Assembly: GCF_011250635.1 (NCBI RefSeq)
Contig: NZ_JAANNP010000007.1
Location: 44,964 to 108,963 of the forward strand
Source of the DNA: Motilibacter deserti
GTDB lineage: Bacteria; Actinomycetota; Actinomycetes; Motilibacterales; Motilibacteraceae
DNA length: 64,000 nt
Reading direction: 5' to 3'
Position numbers and translations under genes: made by a program. Positions 62,208 through 64,000 of this stretch are shown one piece after another. Under the pieces are notes generated by a model. The model ran no database searches. It saw only the letters and a list, made by a program, of their open reading frames with translations, and was not told the DNA's origin. The first letter of the stretch is position 1. Each line of letters begins with the position of its first letter.

Positions 62208-63140
62208 GTGCAACAGGGCACCGTCCGCTGGTTCGACCCCGAGCGGGGGTTCGGGTTCCTCGCGCCCGAGGACGGCAGCGCGGACGTGTTCGTGCACGCC
62301 TCCGAGATCGTCGGCGACGGTGGCGAGCGGCTGCTCCGCGAGGGCCAGGCCGTCGAGTTCGAGGTCGGCACGAACGAGCGCGGCCCGCAGGCCCTGCGCG
62401 TCAGGGTCACCGGCGATGTCGCCGACGGCCCGGGGCTGGGTGTCCTCGGCACCGTCGCCTGGTACGAGCCGGGCAAGGGCTACGGCTTCGCCACGCCGGA
62501 CGGCGGCGGCTCCGAGGTCTTCGTCCACAGCTCCGCGATCGTCACCGGCGGCGTGGTCGCCGCCGGCCAACGGGTGGCCTTCCTGATCACCGAGGGCGAG
62601 CGCGGGCCGCAGGCGGCGCACGTGGTCCCGCTTGGTGCCGATGCCGGCCGCGCCGCGCCCGGCGACGGCGCCGACGGGACCGTGTCCTGGTTCGACGAGG
62701 ACAAGGGCTTCGGGTTCATCACGCCGGACGCAGGGAGCGCGGACGTCTTCGTCCACGTCCGCTCCCTCGAGGAGGGGCTGACCTGGCTGACCGAGGGCGA
62801 CCGCGTGGCGTACGAGGTGGTGCAGGGCGACAAGGGCCTGCAGGCCCGCGACGTGCGCCTCGTGCGCGGGGCCGACGAGGCGCCGAAGCCGTCGGCGCCT
62901 GCGGGACGCGGCAACCGGGGCGCCGCGGACGCCCCCGCGCGGGCCGGAGAAGGCGTCGTCGCTCGCTACGACGGGGACCGCGGCTTCGGCTTCATCACGC
63001 CCGATGCGGGTGGCCCCGACCTCTTCGTGCACGTGTCGGTCCTGGGCGGCGCCGAGCCGCTGACCGAGGGCGAACGCGTCCGCTACAAGATCCGCCAGAG
63101 CGACCGCGGCCCGCAGGCCGACCGGGTGGAGCGGGTCTGA
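62208..63140 (+). CDS. Protein of four tandem cold-shock domains
   Basis: RNA/DNA-binding protein of 310 aa made of four CSDs. Each has an RNP1-like motif (GFGFL, GYGFAT, GFGFIT, GFGFIT) and an RNP2-like motif ([25 protein letters not shown]); approximate borders are 1-70, 80-150, 155-225 and 245-310, the last preceded by an Ala/Gly linker. Ordinary bacterial Csp proteins have one domain of about 67 residues, so four in one chain is unusual. GTG at 62208, close to GGAG. Likely chaperone of structured RNA; targets unknown. Confidence 0.88.
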   Translation: MQQGTVRWFDPERGFGFLAPEDGSADVFVHASEIVGDGGERLLREGQAVEFEVGTNERGPQALRVRVTGDVADGPGLGVLGTVAWYEPGKGYGFATPDGGGSEVFVHSSAIVTGGVVAAGQRVAFLITEGERGPQAAHVVPLGADAGRAAPGDGADGTVSWFDEDKGFGFITPDAGSADVFVHVRSLEEGLTWLTEGDRVAYEVVQGDKGLQARDVRLVRGADEAPKPSAPAGRGNRGAADAPARAGEGVVARYDGDRGFGFITPDAGGPDLFVHVSVLGGAEPLTEGERVRYKIRQSDRGPQADRVERV

Positions 63141-63709
63141 GGTCGGGAGCACGGGCGGAACGAGACTCCGACTGACGATGGTCTGACTCCTCGCGGCCGA
63201 GGATCTTGGGCGGGTGGGACGTCGTCGTGACCACGGGCTTCTTCGACAAGCTCGTACGGTGGCGCAGATGGTGTGCGATCGCGTCTAGCAGGTGAATGCG
63301 GGCCTCGCAGCCTTGCAGCATCAACTCCCGCTCGGCCCTGTCGGACAACTGCTGCGGGCGACGTCGGAAGACCATTTCCAGGATCATGCCCGGTGCGGTG
63401 CGAACGACTGCCCGGTCGCCTGCGCCACCGGTCTGTCTGCACGCTCCGACGCGGACTTCTCGGCGGACGGCGACTGCGAGACTCCGAGAATGGTGAGTTC
63501 GCCGTAGCGGCTGCTTGAGCTCCAGCCACCAGTTGGCTCCGGTCCCCGGGGCGTACGTCCTCGCTTCGGCGCCCTCCAAGGGTGCGACCTGAACAATCTT
63601 CCTCACGAGAGGCCAACCTCGCCGGCGCCATGACTCGGCCACCAACCCGCCGTCGCGCCCGGCCCGCGGCAAGAGCGATGACAATCCCGATCTTGGGCAG
63701 GGGCCGCTC
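63141..63709. other. Unresolved region
   Basis: About 570 bases with no confident gene. A minus-strand frame from GTG 63606 reads plausibly (KIVQVAPLEG, later ERELMLQGCEARIHLLDAIAHHLRHR) but runs into the 3' end of the four-CSD gene before stopping, and composition differs from neighbours. It may be a decayed gene or one with a sequence error. Confidence 0.35.
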
Positions 63710-63877
63710 ATGCGGCTGTGGCAGCGGTGGTTCGTCGGCGCGATGGTCCTTGGCCTCGTCGCCACGCTGACGGGGAACTACGCGGACGTCCTGGTTCCGC
63801 GCCTGGTCGGGCCGTTGCTTGGTCTCGTCGGCGCGGTCGTGGGCCTGGTGGTCGAGTGGCGCCGCCAGTCGCAGTAG
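63710..63877 (+). CDS. Small membrane protein
   Basis: A 55-aa peptide with two hydrophobic stretches (FVGAMVLGLVATL and LVGPLLGLVGAVVGLVVEW) and a basic tail. A CAGGGG sequence lies a few bases ahead of the ATG. Two-helix membrane peptides of unknown function are common in actinobacteria. It is below typical gene-finder cut-offs. Confidence 0.45.
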   Translation: MRLWQRWFVGAMVLGLVATLTGNYADVLVPRLVGPLLGLVGAVVGLVVEWRRQSQ

Positions 63878-64000
63878 CACCGGAGCGGCACGTCAGTGCG
63901 AAATCAATGGCTACCAGCGAACCCGGACCAGTTGCTGAAGTGCAGCACGGGATCCGAGAGTGACGTGGACCCCATCTGCGTTGACGGGTCAGGTCGCTGT

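Overview
The window comes from the chromosome of a high-GC Gram-positive actinobacterium. The GC content is high throughout and GTG starts are common. The gene set is also typical of the group: a mycothiol-ligase-like protein, two F420-type reductases (PPOX and DDN folds), an ESX/WXG100-type cassette, a TipA-like regulator, an acyl-ACP desaturase and a c-di-AMP (ydaO-type) riboswitch in front of an NlpC/P60 hydrolase. The genus cannot be fixed from the sequence alone. No rRNA, phage, IS element or CRISPR array was seen, so most of the window reads as ordinary chromosome with small accessory patches.

Layout. 1-1.8 kb: two small secreted proteins and a gene-poor patch. 1.8-4.3 kb: an arsenic module (ArsC, an ArsO-like flavoprotein, divergent ArsR with two operator-like dyads). 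4.3-9.1 kb: a GAF-PAS histidine kinase, tRNA-Asp and tRNA-Glu, a membrane metallophosphoesterase and a small zincin. 9.5-16.6 kb: a secreted clan GH-A hydrolase, TypA, an MprAB-like two-component system and the riboswitch-controlled NlpC/P60 protein. 16.6-24 kb: a secreted beta-rich protein, a Gfo/Idh/MocA oxidoreductase, a three-gene overlapping WXG100 cassette, a PPOX protein, an acyl-ACP desaturase and a site-2 protease. 24.0-24.4 kb: a striking convergent intergenic region with six 16-bp tandem repeats followed by eight ~32-bp-spaced copies of a GAATGCSGCATTC palindrome.

24.5-39.8 kb: a Tat-exported amidase with a small partner, a lipoprotein FKBP, a CAT-type amino-acid permease, an iron-box siderophore-interacting protein, STAS, MOSC, a TipAL-like MerR, an MshC-like ligase, a YihY membrane protein behind a sigma-B/F-like promoter, a NatAB-like ABC exporter, a SpoIIE phosphatase and a LysR regulator. 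40.1-45.1 kb: two secreted proteins (PQQ-type sugar dehydrogenase/PKD, and a Tat sugar-phosphate isomerase-like protein) that share a C-terminal FIMAH-like domain. 45.1-51.7 kb: an overlapping operon of a GH63 glucosidase, an internally deleted glycogen-debranching remnant and thioredoxin; a DHFR-like reductase; NhaA; and an AbiEi/DUF559-type gene bracketed by 46-bp imperfect inverted repeats. 51.9-57 kb: a secreted GH15 glucodextranase/glucoamylase and a GH16 glucanase, with an orphan lasso-peptide precursor between them. 57-64 kb: a TetR-controlled SDR plus F420-type reductase pair, a secreted nucleotidase, an aldo/keto reductase, a protein of four cold-shock domains, and an unresolved right edge.

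Functionally the window combines extracellular glycan degradation (GH-A, GH15, GH16 and GH63 enzymes plus the FIMAH pair), envelope maintenance and signalling (MprAB-like, NlpC/P60 under c-di-AMP control, YihY, SpoIIE/STAS) and stress handling (arsenic, thiol chemistry, cold shock). The items most worth following up are the 32-bp palindrome array at 24.1-24.4 kb, the orphan lasso precursor at 55.35-55.52 kb, and the inverted repeats around the DUF559 gene.
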